DNA of 64,000 bases from Cloeon dipterum (taxonomy: Eukaryota > Arthropoda > Insecta > Ephemeroptera > Baetidae). Under the pieces are notes generated by a model. It had not been told where the DNA came from. It searched no databases and worked only from the letters and a program-made list of their open reading frames with translations. Location: assembly GCF_949628265.1 (NCBI RefSeq), contig NC_088789.1:25599883-25663882 (forward strand), read 5' to 3'. The translations under genes and the position numbers were made by a program. Positions 50,030 to 61,874 of the stretch are shown here, one piece after another (position 1 is the stretch's first letter; each line of letters starts with the position of its first letter).

Positions 50030-53000
50030 TAAATTGTTGAGCGCTTGTATTGAAAAGCCTTTGAACAAACAGCATAAATAAATAAATAATATTGTTCAAT
50101 TCATATCATTTTCCCTCTTCACACTGTCGTTGATTAACCCATTGAACAATTTCCATTCGAAGCACGAAATTTTGATGTGCATCATCGGCGGCGTTAAATG
50201 CAACTGCATTGATGGGAGAGGGAGGGAGGGGGCTGCGTCGGAGGGTGGCTTTGGCATTAAAAAGCGCGCACATATCGCTCCAAAGCTGCGGGCTGTCGAA
50301 AGTTTCGTTTTTTAAGACGCGCACGCCTGTTGTCCTGACCTACGTTATGCAGCAAGCAGGTGATGGAAAAAAGTCAAATAATAAAAAATCCATCAGCTGC
50401 TCCGCGCGCGCCAGCCAGCATCATCATCGGACGCGGCGTTTATTGGATGCATGAGAGATTAGCAATAGCTTTTTTAGCCGCAGCTCGCGGCTGCCGGCAG
50501 GGTCGTGAAAGATAAATTCATTAATGGGAAAGTGTAATTTTAAATGGTTATAATTATGTAAGATATTATTATGAAAATGTAAATATCAATTTGAAACTAA
50601 AAAATATCGGGTGATAAACGGAATTTTTTTCAGTTAGTTTGGTAAGTTTTAAAGCTTTAGATGTTTTCATTGGATTTTTAATTTCTATTTATTCTATTTA
50701 TTAAAGAAATAACTCTAATTATAAAATTAAAATCTATATTAAAGGTTTTCTTGATTTATAGGTGTTTTAAACGTGCAAATATTGCGAATCTACAAGAAAA
50801 TAATATATCGGCCAGTCGTCAAGATGGTCATAGAGGGTGAATATATGAGTAGTTCTATATCTGAGGAATTTTTTTCACTTTGATGTGCACCTTTTTCACG
50901 TCCCCCTATATTTGAGCATCCCTTGTCTGCGAAGAAACGCGCCCCTGAGTTAATTCCCCACGCCAGGTGGCGCCTGCTCGCGATTATCAAGAAGTATAAA
51001 TCAACTTGCAGCCCCGAAAGAAGCCACCCTCTATTAACCGACGACGGAGAGTGTCTGTATCTTTCTTGAAAGGAGCCTCTTATAAAAAAACGCGCAGCCA
51101 GTCTGCCATATTTTTCTATAACGTTTTTTTTGCCGGCACGCGTGATGGGCCGATTTTCATTAGCGGCGTTTTTATGTAAAATTCATTTTTCTCGGAAGGC
51201 GATCGGTGTGAAGGGGCTAAAGTGACGACGCAAGGGGTTGCGAGGCGGCTAATTGGATGCGCATAAATTGCGGCTGCACGCATGCCTTTTGTTTTAATGA
51301 CTTAATTTTAAGCGGAAAGGCTTGTCGGAGAGTTGTTTCTTCATCGAGTAGGGAAGCACAAAAAGTGGGGTTTAATTTGAAAAACGTCTCTATTTATGAC
51401 TTTTATAACCATGTAGCCATACACGATACACGAAGGCTCCTTTGAAGTAAATTTCATCTACACATTGTATTATTTCCTATTTAAAATTTTGTCGGTTAGA
51501 ATTTATTTGTCTAATTTTTTTTCATGGCTCGGCGTGTTTTTATATTTTGTTTCTAGAGGACTGAAAATAAATTTGTTTTTGCAATATTTTTTACCAGAGA
51601 AAGGCTATTAAAAATCTAATATTTGTAACTGTATACTGAATTGTAGGTTCAGGAGGAATAATCAAACATGCACTTTGCTTCTTGACTCACTCCTTACTAA
51701 CTTTTATTCACGCCTCACGCACTCTCCCAATTCGTGCGGGAAAAGTTCAAAAGTTAGATTAGTAATATGTAACATTCAATTTCAAACACAAGCCATTCCT
51801 CGTAACAAAGTGACCGTTAAGCTCAAGATGTTGTGTCAAAATCGAGTCATTAAGCGAGAGATTACTTTGAAAGAGAAGGGTTTGATCCAATTTAACGCAG
51901 GGTCTATTTTAATATGTAGCTAGGCGCAGATTTAACGGCTACTGCGTTTAAGCAGAATGACGAACTCAGCCCGAGCAACTTCTTTTCTCTCTTGTAGCTG
52001 GCTTTATTTTTAACCCTTGCCAATCCATTTAACGATGATCCCTTTTTTTATTTTATCGCCGCGTATTGTCACGCGCTTGCCTTTTGTTTTTCGTCGCGCG
52101 CCGCCCGTCCACCGACAGGAATTTTGAAGCATTCTATATGCGTAAGAGGCAGCCCTGCGTTTTTGCCACTTGTTATATATCCACTCCGTCACATCGAAGC
52201 TCGGCACGAAGAGTAACCTTTTCTTATCATCAATATTATTAGAGAGCCGGTGATGCCATTAGGACGAGAGCCAGCCCCTACCTTCTAGCGGTACGCAACA
52301 CTATAGGGTTGCCACATACTTTTTAGGCACTTATTTAAACAAAATATACTCTATAGTCTATGGTTAAAAATTTATAGTTTTTTCTAAATTTTTTGATAAT
52401 TTAGTCATTAAAAATTTTCATAAATGTTAAAACTATTAGCTATTTATTTTTTTTTAAATTAAAGCTCATGATCAGTTTAGTATAACCAAACATTTGAAGT
52501 CCAATCTGCATCTGCATGTACTGAACTGATATTTTTTCGAAGTAGAGCTGCAGCTTGAAAACAAGAGTTCTTAAGAGCGAATATGTTTTACTCGCAGTTG
52601 TAATTTTAAGTTTCAATGAAATTTATGCAATTTGCTTATGAGTACGTCGTGTTCCTCAAATTTAACATTTATTTCAAGTGTGCTGGATTGATAAATATTT
52701 TAAATTAAGATCCGCAGCTGAAAATCAGATTAATTTAGTGAAGTGCATTTTTCGCACAGTCTTAATTGAAAATTAATTTTTTCACAGTTTTTCTGGTTTC
52801 AAATTAAATTAAGTTCATCCAATCTGCTAATAAGTACAAGCTCTGACCACTGCATTTAATTTCATAAAGTAGATTGATGTTTAGGTGTATAGTTTAAATT
52901 AAAATAATAAAATTTTAAAAATCTATTTAAAGTGTGGCAAGCTTACAGGAGTTGGACGCAGACACTGTTGCTGCCTTGTTACTCGATCAAAATGTAAATG

Positions 53001-55100
53001 CCCCAACTAATTGCCTCCTATACCCAACGCCACCGGCCGCGATTGAAACATTTCCAATATGCGACCTCTTTCTTGGCACCGCGCTCGCAATTCTTTTTTC
53101 TCTTTCTCGCAGAGCACGCACGGGCAGCGGCTCAATCGGTTCGTTTTTGCCTTCGCGCCGGTGACAAATTGAATCAGAAACATTCGACGCTTTCCGCTTC
53201 TTAATAGGCCTCGAATGAGACATCGAATTAAAAGCAGAGCGCGATAAAATTGAGGAATGGAAACAAATTGCGGGCAACTGCTGTTATATCCTCTCCGAAA
53301 AGCACGCAGTGAAAACGGATTTTCAGACGCTTTGTGTAATTGGCTCGAAAGATAGTTAAAAAACTCGTTTCCTTTTTTTTCTTTAATCTTTGAAACAAAT
53401 CGCATCGTTAAGTGAAACAAATAAATAGGAGAAAAAAGACAATTTTATATAAATAATTAAATTTTAACCTCGAGAGTTTGGTAAACGATTTCAACAAATT
53501 TATACAGGACTTGAAATAATTTATATCACAATTGAAGTATAATATGGCATTTTTCTATCGTTAAATAATTTTTGTCTGATTCTTTTGTGTGAAAAAGGTA
53601 CCGGAGAAAAAGGAGCATTTTATTGTGAAATGAAATGTAATAAATCGATTGGTACCTTCATGCTATACCATGCCATTTTACCCTCTTGACGAATTGACGA
53701 TCCTTGGCATATATTCCAACATGACAAAGAAGTCTCCTTCAAATTTATAGGTCCTTTTTTATAAAAAGTAAAATGAAAGGTTGTTATGCCATACCAGCAA
53801 GAGTCCGCACTGTAATTCGACAATGACTGCGCAGGATCAAGTTGAAAGCCTACGCGGACCGTGCGATTAGATAATAATTTTTTGTATTAAAAGGCCTGTT
53901 TACACGTTTGAAGGAAATGGAAAGTTCTCACCCACCCGAGGGTCGTCGACCCACGAGTTCAGAGTGCAAAATGCGTAAAAAAACATCATCTTTCTCGCTG
54001 CAGGGGCGGATATTCGATAGGTGGCCAGGCCAGGTTGCAGACCCTTGCAGACCCTAAATTTTTCTCATCAAATATTTCGACCCTCGGTATTGAATTCTGT
54101 TTGTTACGCACTCTCGATTACGCATTTGATCCTCTATCCCCTGAATACCTCTGCAAAACGTTCGTTCATTCCCACGGGCAGTTTGTTATTTTGACGAAAG
54201 AAAGAGGGACATGAGAAGTAAAAACGGTGGGTATGGGGCTTGGGCCGGGCCGAAAAGAGTTATTGTGAAAATGCGGTCGGTTGGATCATCCTAGTGCATT
54301 GTGTGGCAGGTCAAGACAGCACAATATGTTTGTGCACGTTTGGCTGCAGAAAGACATGGAAAGTTCTGTCTACTACCTGCAGCTCAAGTTTAGAAAAATA
54401 GAAAGGGACCCTAGTGAAATGGGTTGACAAGGACAAATAACAGGTTTGTTGCGCGATTCTGATTTGATGCGATACAAATATTTTCAACGGCTGATAGATG
54501 ATTTTGCTATTAATCATATTATTTGTTTCGAAATCCAGAAAAAATCTAATACACAAGTTGTTGTATGAGCCCTTATTGTTAGTGTTGGAAGCCGCCAACC
54601 GATGGTGCCACCGTATACTTACGTAATATACATAATTTTAAGACTCAATTCTGCTACTGTGCATTCTTCACTTAATTTGTTTTCTTTTGAAGCTCTGAAA
54701 ACCAAAATCAGTCCAGCCATTCACCGTAGAAACGTCGGAAATGATTTTATAATTTAATAAATGATTAATAATTTTTTTTATTGTTTGTAATTTGCATATG
54801 AATGTACAATAATTGAGCTGCCTTCTGCAGAAGAACAAGCACCAGCCGTTACTTCTCCGGAATTGGCTGGACTTCTGTAGTTTTCTTAATAAATTTTTTC
54901 TTAAGAATGCACAGTAGTAGGATTGAGTCTGAAATCGCAGCGGAAAATGGCCTTAAAATTAAATTTAATTCTAAAGTATACGGTCTTAGTGGCTTCGAAC
55001 ACTAAGGGCTTATACAACTGCTGTATTGACCATTTCTTATATTTTAAAGAAAAAAAATAAATATTTTATGCGGTTGCCTTTGTAATACATACACGACATT
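50030..55100. other. Gene-poor spacer
   Basis: CpG-rich blocks at about 50.15-50.5, 50.9-51.4, 51.95-52.3 and 52.95-53.35 kb, with AT-rich DNA between. No gene, tRNA or clear mobile element recognised. Confidence 0.45.
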
Positions 55101-55104
55101 TCAA

Positions 55105-55345
55105 ACCTCCTCCAATCTTTTCGATCCCTGTGAAAGGAAGGAGAGGGAAGGGTGCGCACTGTGCTAGCACAATGCTGAAACCCCGTTTTCGATAACACCG
55201 CGAACGAATAACAAGGCCGCACCCGGTCGCACCATACCGATACCCATACCGAGAACTTTTTTGAAACGCTAGACATTCGTCCTGTAAAGCCAAAAAATAA
55301 TCACGCACGCTATGGAGGAAGGAGCAAACCAGCGAAAGTAGTGAG
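55105..55345 (-). repeat. SINE-like repeat R1, diverged copy
   Basis: Shares with the 23.6 kb copy the GCGCACTG(T)GCTAGCAC, AACACCGCGAACG and TTGAAACGCTAGACATTCGTCC blocks in the same order, with deletions between. The ORF of the young copies is partly kept. Confidence 0.6.
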
Positions 55346-55488
55346 TTGGCCTAGAGCCTACCCGGACCCACTTGTACCCAATTTTTTAACTCACCCCATT
55401 GCTTGAGCCCGCCTGGACCCGATATTCAGGGACCTAATGCACCGGCCCAAACAAATTAAGACGATTTTCGCGATAGGATTAAGAGTAA

Positions 55489-55549
55489 TTGTCAATTTTT
55501 ACCGACTTTATTTACCCATCCTGAATTTTATATATGTTGTTAGAGGTGT
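55489..55549 (-). repeat. Repeat R5, copy 1
   Basis: About 88% identical over 60 bp to 61452-61511, including a minus-strand AATAAA at the same place. May be a duplicated 3' UTR end of a minus-strand gene or retroposon. Confidence 0.55.
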
Positions 55550-56569
55550 AACCTGAAATTTTTAGCAAAAAATTCGGGGGCTTTTGTTGGGTAATCGCGA
55601 TTTTTGAAAATTTAAAATTGCAGAAAGTAAATCCGAATCTGGGTGACGACATCCTTAAAGAACTCGAAAAAAACAGTAAGAAAACTGCAAGCACGATACG
55701 GGGCTGACCACACTTACCGGTGGCAGGGCTGCCAATAAAAGTACACCTTGATTTATACGCAGCTGCTTTAGGATCCAGGATAGTATGGGGAAATAAACGG
55801 AGAGTCAAATTCCCTCAAATGGTTTGGATACCAGATTTTATTGTTGCCTCGATATTGAACTGGAATTACATAAGAATTCAGTCAAGAAAATGTCAATAAT
55901 GCGTACTACAATTTAGAATCTCAGATATTTATAAAAGTAAAATTCAACTAAAATTGTAAAGTATAAAGGGCATAAATTAACACATTAAAATACAAAGGTA
56001 AATATAGTATAATTAACATCACAGCAATAAAATATAAATTGATTAAAACAATTCTTACCCCGGTAAAACGGGTCGGGTCAGTTTATGAGGCGAGAACAAT
56101 TTTAATTACACCAGGAATAATACAGGCAAGGTCAGCGTACTGCAATTAATAAATAGTCATCGATATTTGAACTTTAACTCACTGCGTACAAGGTATAAGA
56201 TATTATAAGTTTTCTTACGGGCGTGCGAGGAGCACTGAATTTCACTGGCCTTGCGAGCGTTAACACGTAGCTGCTTAACGCTCGGGCATGGGTGCACAGG
56301 TGAACTTCAGGGTAAAGGTTTACACCATTAGGTAGAGGCACTACAATAGGTTGTTTTTTGAAATTGCAATGCCTACCTGTTGGCAATCTGAACGTTGTTC
56401 ACCTGCCCCTTGTTTACTCATAACCAGCACCGGCGAAACCCCTTCTCGTGCATTGCCGTTACAAAAAGGTAGCGATGTACAAAAGGGTATAAACAACTTG
56501 CTGCACAGCATTTATTGGAGCATTCCATAAGGAATTGGGGAATGTTCCATATGTTGTTGGGGGGTTTTC
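55550..56569. other. Spacer with weak exon-like frames
   Basis: On the minus strand 55808-55718 is open from an ATG to a perfect donor GTAAGT. On the plus strand a frame without ATG reads through about 55717-55880 with protein-like content. Neither has a known domain and they overlap, so neither is called as a gene. Confidence 0.3.
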
Positions 56570-56620
56570 TAGCCCCACTAGGGGATAGCCCCACTAGGGG
56601 ATAGCTCCACTACGGGATAG
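56570..56620 (+). repeat. 16-bp tandem repeat, three units
   Basis: TAGCCCCACTAGGGGA twice, then a third unit with two changes. Each unit holds CCCC and GGGG four bases apart, so each can fold on itself. Confidence 0.85.
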
Positions 56621-56691
56621 AACACCACCCAATAATTGGTCAATATTCTCAAGCTTTTTTACGCTGCTTGTACCTTTAAAATAAAATAATA

Positions 56692-57308
56692 CACTAACAG
56701 AAAAAATTTTCACTATGAGTATCAAAATGCTGTTCTCAAATTGATAATGCAACTTTGAGTCTCACAGTGAGTATCAGAGGCGGCTGGACGCTTCTCGTAC
56801 TCACTGTGAGATCCAAACACTTGTTCTCAGTTGAGACTGAAGCGAGCGGCGATTTTCGTCATCACAGTGAGTACGAGAAGCGGCCGATCGCTTTTGATAC
56901 TCACTGTGATAACCATATCGGCCAAATCGCTCGCTCGCTTTTCAGTCTCAATCTAAGAGCGAGCGCACATCTCTTTAATGTACTCACAGACCCTGCAGAT
57001 CATGGTTTCAGTCATTTTTAACCATTTTATTAATTCATTATTTGGATTAGACCTCATGAATTTACACACTCAGCGGCATCCAAAAGAGTGAAAATTTTTC
57101 TGTGAGTTTAATTCTGCTGATTTTACTGTAAATCGCAAGAAAAATTAGGGAAAAAATAAAACCAAAATCGGCGTTTCTGCGCAAGAAATTGGTAAAAATT
57201 TAGTTGTAGGTAAAAACAATTAAAAACTATTGGTGAAAGACTCAAAGCTGCATTATCAATTTCAGAGCCGCATTTTTATACTCACTGTGAAGTTTTTTTC
57301 TGTGAGTG
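56692..57308. mobile_element. 617-bp TIR element with nested palindromes
   Basis: The first and last 70 bp are inverted copies matching at 60 of 70 positions without gaps (ends CACTAACAG / CACTCACAG). TAATA flanks both sides (56687-56691 and 57309-57313), a likely 5-bp target duplication. Inside, the motif TCACAGTGAGTA and its complement occur repeatedly, forming hairpins near 56758-56808 and 56862-56908, and these two hairpins are inverted copies of each other. A further inverted pair lies at about 56838-56862 and 56924-56952. There is no transposase. It resembles CACT-ending DNA transposons (CACTA or Chapaev groups), but the 5-bp duplication fits neither well. Confidence 0.8.
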
Positions 57309-57419
57309 TAATAGACTTGCGCGTGATTCGCCGCAACAATGAAATATGCAATTTTAATGGCGATATACTACAAAATTATAATCAGACTTTTAAAAATTTT
57401 GCTAGATTATTGTAAAGTA

Positions 57420-57957
57420 GCTAAAATATTTTATTATTTTTATTTATTTTATTAGACACCAACGGTGTACAACACAGAGTACATTATATAACGATATTAT
57501 TTAACTGCAATTTCTTATATTTAGCAGCTTGAAATAAGGTAGTTGAATTATTTTTACAATTGAGGAAATTATACATGTCTAAACATATTTCATCGCAGAA
57601 TTGGCAAACAGAATGAGCAGAAACATCAAGATGAAAACGTTTGTATCTTTACATAACAGAAAATGATAACCATGGAAAGAGTATCTCGTAAAAACACTTC
57701 GATCTTTACAATAGGGTAGCCACCAGTTCTTGTTTGTCATAGCTGGGGTACTGTAAAAATTAGGGTGAATTTTTTGTTTTTTATGCATCATATTATCCAA
57801 GAATTTAATATACACAGGTGTGTCTGACAGGGAGAATTTTGTCTTTAAGTCATTTACAAAATAATCAGTCTCAACTAGCTCATATACAAATCTTGATTTC
57901 ATTCTCTTATCGACACATAAGGCTTTCTTAAAAAATCTTGACTTAGCACATTAATTA
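57420..57957 (-). mobile_element. 5'-truncated LINE 3' end (copy B)
   Basis: A minus-strand frame (57902-57579, open further upstream) resembles the C-terminal part of the neighbouring copy A: both have (D/S)TPAM, then a Trp, then a HGYHFLLC or HGFHYLLC segment. The Cys-rich end is degenerate. The 3' tail is an A-rich TAAAATAAATAAAAATAA run at 57420-57460. Truncated at its 5' side by the 3' end of copy A. Confidence 0.75.
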
Positions 57958-59640
57958 TAATTTCGTTTATTAAACACCTATTTGTGTACAACAGATTATA
58001 TTATATACAGAAAATTGTCAGGTCAGTCATTTGGCAGGTAATTTTGCTGCCTGGGTCAGACTCATCTGGTTCTTGTCACAGCTTAAAAAGTGATAGAAAT
58101 CCATGCTCTTATCACAAAGTTTACAAACACAGCCTGGAAGAGCTTCACTATGAAATTCTTTAATTTTACACAGCAGATAGTGAAAGCCGTGACAAGCATG
58201 CCGTGTTAGCGTGAGCCTACTTGTGTAGCACACGGCTTTCCAACTCTGGTCAACCATCGCGGGCGTGTCGAAAAACCCCGGCTCAATCCGGAAAATCTTA
58301 AACCACTGGTTTTGAATAAAGCACATTCAAGATTATTTAAGTCTTTTAAAGTCAAGTATTTCCAGACAGCTTCAATACCATATGAGGCAACAGGAGAAAT
58401 AGCTAAATCAAATAATTTTTTGGCTGTGACAATATAACTTTTTGACAAATTTTTAATTTTGCCTGTTGCAAATATTGAGGCTTTAACTCTCTTATCGATA
58501 TGTTTGGTAAAACATACACCTGCAGTTTGGAAAGTAACTCCGAGATAATTAATTGAAGAGCAGAAGGTAATTTTATTCTGTTTTTCCCAGTTCAACTCTA
58601 CTTTGCTATAGCAACCGTGACCACCGGCTCTGAATTTCATGACTTGGCATTTCTTTTCGTTTAATTTTAAACATCTTATAGCTAGGTAGTCTGTAATTCT
58701 GGGCAATAAAATGGAAAAATCATTTAAATTTTCACTTAAAAGTACAATATCATCTGCATACAAAATACATTTAACGCCAGGGAAATCTTTCATAATATCG
58801 TTAATATCACTGATAGCAAAAATGAACAGGAAGGGTGACATGCACCCTCCTTTTTTAACCCCGTTTGATTGTAAAATTTCTTCAGAAACGGAAATACCAT
58901 CATTAATTAATAGAAAATTTACGTCAAGAATTTCTGCAAGCAAGTTTAGCTCTTCAAAAGAAAAGATTTTTGTATCTACGACTTTCTTAAAGATAAATGT
59001 TGTACTAATAGAATCGAATGCTTTTTGTAAATCTAAAAATAAAGCGTACAGGGGTCTCTTTTTTACAATTACTGTTGAGTGAATATGTTGAATAAGTAAA
59101 TTTACAGCTTGTACAGTGGATTTCCTTTTAATAAAGCCAAATTGATTTAATGGAATATAGCTGATTAGAGAGGAATACAAACGTTTGTTAAGCATTTTGT
59201 CCAAAAGATTAAACATAGAGGAGGATAAATTGATCCCTCTATAATTATTTACATCCTCCGGACTACCTTTGTTTTTAAATAAAAGCTTCAAATTAGAGAG
59301 TTTCCAGGAATCGGGAAAAATACCATTTTGAAGGCATACATTATAAAATTTCGTTAGTTCACTATTTAAAACTACGTTTAACTCTTTCAAACATTTGTTA
59401 CCAAGTCAAGCCCTGGTGCTTTCTTAATTTTTAGTTCCTTAATAGATAAATTTACTTCCTCTTCTAGGAACCATTTAACAGTAGGATTTTTAGTGTAATT
59501 TATTAAAAGGTCTTTTAGATTTAGAGAATCTGAAGCGCTTAATTTGGCATTGTTGTAAATCGCTCCAAAATGAGCCTCCCATTCCTGCATAGGAACATTA
59601 TTGAATATTTTATAGCAATACTTAGACACAGGACAAGTGG
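57958..59640 (-). pseudogene. Decayed non-LTR retrotransposon reverse transcriptase (copy A)
   Basis: The minus-strand frame 59390-58206 encodes about 390 aa of non-LTR reverse transcriptase: NNYRGINLSS at the thumb-proximal block, LFLDLQKAFDS (motif A), GVKKGGCMSPFLF (motif B) and ILYADDIVLLS (catalytic motif C, both Asp kept). An upstream frame (59629-59387) holds the KAPGLD segment and is joined by a frameshift near 59.39 kb. A second frameshift near 58.3 kb leads to a C-terminal frame with a CX2CX7HX3C zinc knuckle ending at 58027. Compared with copy B about 60 residues are missing just before the DTPAM block. No endonuclease or ORF1 is present, so the copy is 5'-truncated and dead. The clade is not fixed by what is visible. 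Confidence 0.88.
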
Positions 59641-60400
59641 AAATTTAAAAATTAAATAATAATGTCAGCACCGATTCATGGTCATCAGCTCCCTTTTTTT
59701 GACAGGCAGTGACAAATGATCCTTTGACTCTTAATACATTAGAAAACCATTAAGCCTTCGCGATCTTTCTGGAGTGAAAAAAAGTTATTTGTTCATTTTA
59801 AAGGATTCTAACGTGCATCGCTTTAAATGACAATTTTTACGATTGTGCAGCGGCAACCATAAAAGTGTTTTGCCCAGCCGTTATAATCACCCCTTTTACG
59901 CACTATATTTCATCCTAAAAGGAATGTTTGATCGTTTTCACTGACAATCCTCACCAGATCCCTCTCTGCTCATCGTTGAAAATATACAATAATACACATG
60001 TGCAGCAGCAGTTATTCTTCAGCAGTATACTCTTACACTATTGGACAAAAAAATGGGGAGTCCTTCAGCAATATCCAACAGTACTTTTATTGCGTTACAT
60101 ATGTTGAAATAAATATTTTGTCTGCTGTAAGAGTTCATTTTGCAACGGCAAGCAAGGACCACGACGTGTTGCACTGGTTTCAAAGTCGATGTATATATAA
60201 ATATCGTGCCCACCAGTCTTTTTTGTCGTTTTTATTGCATTAGTTTTATAAATATGATTTTTAGCGAACGTTTTACGATGAATTAATTTGAACAAAATAC
60301 ATTTATAGCTCTGTATAATGAAGTAAATATTACATATCATTAATTACATTTCAAATATCACTAAATTTTTATAAAATGGTTGCTGTAAAATGAAATTTTA
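59641..60400. other. AT-rich spacer
   Basis: Nothing recognised between the LINE remnant and the next R1 copy. Confidence 0.45.
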
Positions 60401-60401
60401 G

Positions 60402-60777
60402 AACCAGCCCGTTGGCTCGCATTGTTAAGGCGTGTTCAGGAGTGTCAAAGCCATGGGAGGTATTTGAGCAGTTGGGAGATCTAATACTGGCTACCCAATG
60501 TCAGAGGTGGCAAAAAGTGGTTAGTTTAGTGACCCGAAATGCTAAAATTGCTCAACGGGCTGGGAGGCGACTCGCTACTTGCTGCTTTGCACTTTTCCAG
60601 CATGCGTGATTTGGCTTCACGGGACGAATGTCTAGCGTTTCAATGCAGTCCTCGGTGCGGAGGCAAGTGGCCCTTGAGTGGGCTGGGTCCCTGTGCGGCC
60701 TGGTGCGCCCATGTTAACCGTTCGCGGTGTTATTCGCACTCGGAATTCAGCATTCGTGCCAGTGCAGTGCGCGCCCT
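60402..60777 (+). repeat. SINE-like repeat R1, near full-length copy
   Basis: Runs from GAACCAGCCCGTTGGCTCGC to GTGCAGTGCGCGCCC, lacking the last 20 bp and tail of the 23.6 kb copy. The Cys-rich ORF is open through the second half. About 90% identical to the 23.6 kb copy by eye. Confidence 0.75.
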
Positions 60778-60779
60778 TA

Positions 60780-61445
60780 TTTATTATTATTTTCATTGCT
60801 GTCCAAATTTTGTTTTGATGACCCACAGCAATTCAGCTACAATGAAGGTTGTTTGGTGGTTGAGATTAAACTTTGTGTGTGGTACGGTTTCTTTTACTGT
60901 CGTACTTTGTAATGTATCTTGTCATGCTTATGTTGAGATAAGTCGGATCGTGTTTTCTAGAGCATGAAATTTTCTGTTGGCGGAAAAGGTTGTTGAGCTT
61001 CTGAAATCTGGTATTATTATCTCTTTGGCTGGTTATTTGTGATTTTTCTATTGTGGGTAAAATTGGGACGATTGTTGACTGACAAAATCCTTTAACATTG
61101 AAATTCCTTTGGAACAATAACACATTATAGCTTCAAAATTTACCCTATACTGGTCGAGCTGCACTCTTTGAGAATGCGTGTATCTATTTCACGGAACAAA
61201 TGTAAATGTATTATACTAATTTAAATATGAACTTGCTACGAGCTATAGGCATTCATTCTCGCTCTCAAAAATTATTCTAATTTCAACTAACGTGTTGTCT
61301 CGCCTACCTCTTACTTTAGCTAAACAAGCCAGACCAATTTTATTAGTTTTTGCTCAATATAATTAAAGTTCGTGGATTCCGTCGGCTGAACGTCACCGCA
61401 GCCTGTTCACAGCCTAGCTTCTGTGTGTGTTTGGGAGACTTTTAA
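60780..61445. other. AT-rich spacer
   Basis: No protein-like frame or repeat seen. Confidence 0.45.
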
Positions 61446-61451
61446 GGGTAT

Positions 61452-61511
61452 TTGTCAATTTTACCGACTTTATTTCTCCATTTTGAATTTTACATATGTT
61501 GTTAGGGGTGT
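61452..61511 (-). repeat. Repeat R5, copy 2
   Basis: Partner of 55489-55549, with the minus-strand AATAAA at 61469-61474. Confidence 0.55.
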
Positions 61512-61563
61512 TTCATACAGTGAGTGTGGGATTTTGGCTTCTGGGTAGAGCAAGTATGGCATC

Positions 61564-61870
61564 CTACGATAACGCTAAATGAGGGATATGACGTATAAAC
61601 TGAAGATTGCGAACAGATTTTTGCGAATTGAGTAAATTCATTGAGCTTAGTATCTTCGCCGTCACCGAACTGCAGTACGCGAACGTGGCTTTGACGGAGG
61701 ACCAGCTCGCAAGCATCGCTATATTGCTTACAAACAACAATCCGGTGGTCGATGGGTCAGCTAATAGCGGTGGATCGAGCGGAGTCTGACCAAAGTATCG
61801 CTGTCCGTCGATCTGTGACGCCGACAATAAGTGCGTTCCAGCTCGTGCAGCAATTTTTGCCAGACGCGTC
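61564..61870 (-). other. Possible orphan exon or coding island
   Basis: A GC-richer block with codon-like texture in AT-rich DNA. On the minus strand 61870-61732 is open between an acceptor TTTCAG and a donor GTAAGC and reads a protein-like stretch containing SASQIDGQRYFGQTPLDPP. A minus frame stays open on to 61564. A plus-strand frame (61607-61789, VTELQYANVALTEDQLAS) is also open. No domain is recognised and neighbouring exons were not found, so strand and reality are unsure. Confidence 0.28.
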
Positions 61871-61874
61871 CTGA

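Noticed and set aside
55700..55808. Walker-A-like GSPATGK in a minus-strand frame
   Set aside because: The motif spans a consensus splice donor, the following Ser/Thr is absent, and the flanks do not look like an NTPase.
56570..56620. CRISPR-like array
   Set aside because: The units abut with no spacers and the genome is eukaryotic.
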